This document shows positions 4,492-5,958 of a stretch of DNA of 5,958 nucleotides, in pieces. Position 1 is the first letter of the stretch. Each line of letters begins with the position of its first letter. Where the stretch lies: NCBI GenBank assembly GCA_028708005.1, contig JAQVZV010000021.1, positions 3,682-9,639 on the forward strand, read 5' to 3'. The position numbers and the translations under genes were made by a program. This DNA comes from Bacilli bacterium (GTDB lineage: Bacteria; Bacillota_I; Bacilli_A; RF39; UBA660). Below the pieces are notes generated by a model that had not been told where the DNA came from, did no database searches, and saw nothing but the letters and a program-made list of their open reading frames with translations.

Positions 4492-4611
4492 TTATATGTT
4501 CTCATATATTTTATGGTCTAATATTATTTTTTGTATATTAATTCCACCCTCTAAACGATATCGTTCTCTTAATTCAACTGTTAAATAAAAATGAACTTTT
4601 GATAACGTCAT
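4492..4611 (-). CDS. Possible small protein, 39 aa
   Basis: An ATG ORF starts 23 bases after the stop of the 334-aa gene on the same strand and begins MTLSKVHFYLTVELRERY, ending LDHKIYENI. The composition is protein-like (mixed hydrophobic and charged, with an amphipathic middle) and the spacing fits an operon with the upstream gene, but there is no clear RBS: the bases before the ATG are AAAGAAATAAAGATT. The 12-bp palindrome AACGATATCGTT at 4554-4565 lies inside it and encodes ERYR. I recognise no family, and it may be chance. Confidence 0.3.
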   Translation of the reverse strand: MTLSKVHFYLTVELRERYRLEGGINIQKIILDHKIYENI

Positions 4612-4634
4612 AATCTTTATTTCTTTTTTTTCGC

Positions 4635-5639
4635 TTAAATAATACAAGCAAGCAAATCAGGTGTTTGTTTTATCTCTTCTAATGTTTTCTCAATAACTTT
4701 ATATAATTTTGCATTAGATAGATTCTTCAAACTATTTAATATTTTATTTCCAATATTATCATTTATTTTATAGTTATCGCAGAAGTGAAATATAAAGTCT
4801 TCATCAATACTGTTTAGATGTTTCACTAATTTTTTTGAATCAAATTTACTCTTTATTGTGATCTCTTTTTGTTTAATTTCTTCCCCTGTTTCTTCAGATA
4901 TAGTTTTAATCGTTTTAATTTCTTTTTCTTTTTTATAATTTTGATAATTAGCGATACTATGCACAATTAAAGCTTCTAGGTTTTCACCTCTATCTAATAA
5001 CATTTGAACTAAACTATAAGCTCCACCTAAAAAAGTCTTTTCATCCTTTGAATAAGCTCCAATATAATTAATAGCATAATCTCCATCTTCTTCTAATATA
5101 GCATCTAGACTATACGTCTGTGTATCAGCTTTTCTTTTATCTTTATTGTGGAATTGGAACACTCTTCCTCGCATACTCCCACAGCATCTATTTATGATTT
5201 TATCAGGAGCGTTTTGGTCGACTTCATAATAATATTTATTAGGAATTTTATTCCCATTTTCATCTAATTTATATTCTTTAAATATTCCTTTTTTTACAAC
5301 AGCTTCAAACTTATATCTCCAAACTCTATAATAAAAAGCAACATATAAACTATCTGATAACCAATCTACATAATCAGTTATTGGAAGATTTAATGTGTAA
5401 CTATTTTTATACCACTCAAATATTTTGTACCAATATCGCAACATTAAAGCTGAATAATAAGCGCTTCTTAAAATTTCTTGCTCTGTCTCTTTATCTTTAT
5501 CACCGCTAATTTTATACGCTAACGCTTTCTCATCTGCATCACAGTATCCATTAGCTAGCTCCGTTTTAGACATTAGCTGGTAATCTCCCAATATACTCGC
5601 ATCAGTCTGAAAAGCTACTTGCATTTCATTTAGTGTCAT
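4635..5639 (-). CDS. Putative divergent phage sigma-70-like factor, 334 aa
   Basis: The middle resembles sigma-70 region 2 in phage sigma-like proteins. Residues about 55-112 are helical with many aromatics (YYSALMLRYWYKIFEWY, then DYVDWLSDSLYVAFYYRVWR); 145-165 (DKIINRCCGSMRGRVFQFHN) fits the helix that contacts the -10; 166-179 is KDKRKADTQTYSLD, like the basic stretch and SLD motif after region 2.4 in many sigmas. If so, it would direct RNA polymerase to phage promoters. An insert at 113-143 (KLDENGNKIPNKYYYEV) is unusual. The C-terminal 215-334 has a lysine-rich coiled segment (235-270) and helices that might replace region 4, but I see no clear helix-turn-helix. There is no signal peptide or membrane segment. 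The ATG at 5639 follows GGAAAGGAAAAGT. It lacks the repeated promoter found before five other genes here. The family call rests on motif memory and is tentative; coding status is firm. Confidence 0.5.
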   Translation of the reverse strand: MTLNEMQVAFQTDASILGDYQLMSKTELANGYCDADEKALAYKISGDKDKETEQEILRSAYYSALMLRYWYKIFEWYKNSYTLNLPITDYVDWLSDSLYVAFYYRVWRYKFEAVVKKGIFKEYKLDENGNKIPNKYYYEVDQNAPDKIINRCCGSMRGRVFQFHNKDKRKADTQTYSLDAILEEDGDYAINYIGAYSKDEKTFLGGAYSLVQMLLDRGENLEALIVHSIANYQNYKKEKEIKTIKTISEETGEEIKQKEITIKSKFDSKKLVKHLNSIDEDFIFHFCDNYKINDNIGNKILNSLKNLSNAKLYKVIEKTLEEIKQTPDLLACII

Positions 5640-5711
5640 ACTTTTCCTTTCCTTGTTTAATTTATTTCACATATAATCCAATTTTTTATATCAATTTATT
5701 TTTTAATTAAT

Positions 5712-5734
5712 TGGGAAGGTTTAATACCTTCCCA
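5712..5734. terminator. Perfect 9-bp hairpin between the edge gene and the sigma-like gene
   Basis: The arms TGGGAAGGT (5712-5720) and ACCTTCCCA (5726-5734) pair perfectly around a 5-base loop and form the most GC-rich intergenic stem in the window. For minus-strand transcripts the sequence after the stem is AUUAAUUAAAAAAU, a poor U tract. For plus-strand transcripts it is UAGUUUUAUUAU, somewhat better. The position, 36 bases after the stop of the edge gene, suits a terminator, but an operator or a leader structure of the sigma-like gene is also possible. Confidence 0.5.
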
Positions 5735-5769
5735 TAGTTTTATTATCTTGTTTTTTTTATTTGTTTACT

Positions 5770-5958
5770 TTAATATTTTTTTCTTCCCCATTTGATATCA
5801 GTAACTTCAACATAATTATCTCCTTCATTATATTGAAAGTTAAAAGGTTTTTCTTTTCCACTTAAATAATGTCCAAATTCTTCTCTCAAGAACTTAGCTA
5901 TACTTTTTTCATTTATATCTCCAGTCAACCATTCAACGTCAAGGTCTAACCTAGTTGG
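5770..5958 (-). CDS. C-terminal part of an unknown gene, cut by the right edge
   Basis: An open minus-strand frame enters at 5958 and ends with TAA at 5772..5770, giving 62 residues without an internal stop. The sequence is acidic and protein-like: it starts PTRLDLDVEWLTGD, then NEKSIAKFLREEFGHYL, and ends VEVTDIKWGRKKY. I do not recognise a family. It is the only coding frame here, lies on the same strand as all the other genes and is followed by the hairpin at 5712-5734. The start, promoter and total length are outside the window. Confidence 0.65.
   Translation of the reverse strand, partial: PTRLDLDVEWLTGDINEKSIAKFLREEFGHYLSGKEKPFNFQYNEGDNYVEVTDIKWGRKKY

Noticed and set aside
4554..4565. 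12-bp palindrome AACGATATCGTT as an operator
   Set aside because: It is far from any promoter seen here and may simply encode ERYR in the possible 39-aa protein; a palindrome of this length is not strong evidence alone.

Overview
The window looks like part of a phage or prophage (or a phage-derived accessory region) of a low-GC Firmicute or relative. The DNA is very AT-rich and every gene I accept lies on the minus strand. Most genes have Gram-positive-type ribosome binding sites (AAGGAGG, AAAGGAG, AAGGAG). The proteins are mostly small, without recognisable enzymes, and several resemble short proteins I remember from Firmicute phages. TGA is used as a stop (the genes ending at 35 and 3872) and Trp is TGG, so the standard bacterial code fits and a Mycoplasma-type code does not. 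No host gene, integrase, structural gene or replication gene is present to fix the host or phage type.

In the direction of transcription (right to left): the C-terminal end of an unknown gene (5770-5958); a perfect 9-bp hairpin (5712-5734); a 334-residue protein with a middle region resembling sigma-70 region 2 (4635-5639); a 331-bp stretch with one possible 39-codon ORF; a 143-residue hexapeptide-repeat (left-handed beta-helix type) protein (3872-4303); a 17-codon mini-ORF that is a truncated copy of that gene's beginning (3822-3875); an 87-residue unknown protein (3559-3822); a very acidic 626-residue modular protein with a four-cysteine motif (1434-3314); and three small unknown proteins of 81, 143 and 137 residues (1075-1320, 526-957, 35-448).

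The clearest system-level signal is regulatory. Five copies of nearly the same promoter occur: a -35 inside GTTGATTT, a 17-18 bp spacer ending in ATTA, and a -10 TATAAT inside the 10-bp palindrome ATTATATAAT. They precede the genes starting at 448, 957, 1320, 3314 and 4303. A sixth -35 half lies at the left edge and points to another unit just outside. Strong hairpin terminators end three of the units (515-541, 1389-1418, 3529-3553), so much of the window is a series of promoter-gene-terminator cassettes resembling phage morons. The sigma-like gene does not carry this promoter, so it may belong to another expression class or may act on this series; the second is only a hypothesis.

The second notable locus is 3822-4318. 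The beta-helix gene, the mini-ORF and the 87-residue gene are joined by ATGA and TAATG stop/start overlaps. The RBS and first codons of the beta-helix gene are repeated at its own 3' end, which looks like the scar of a collapsed tandem gene duplication that became a translational coupling device.
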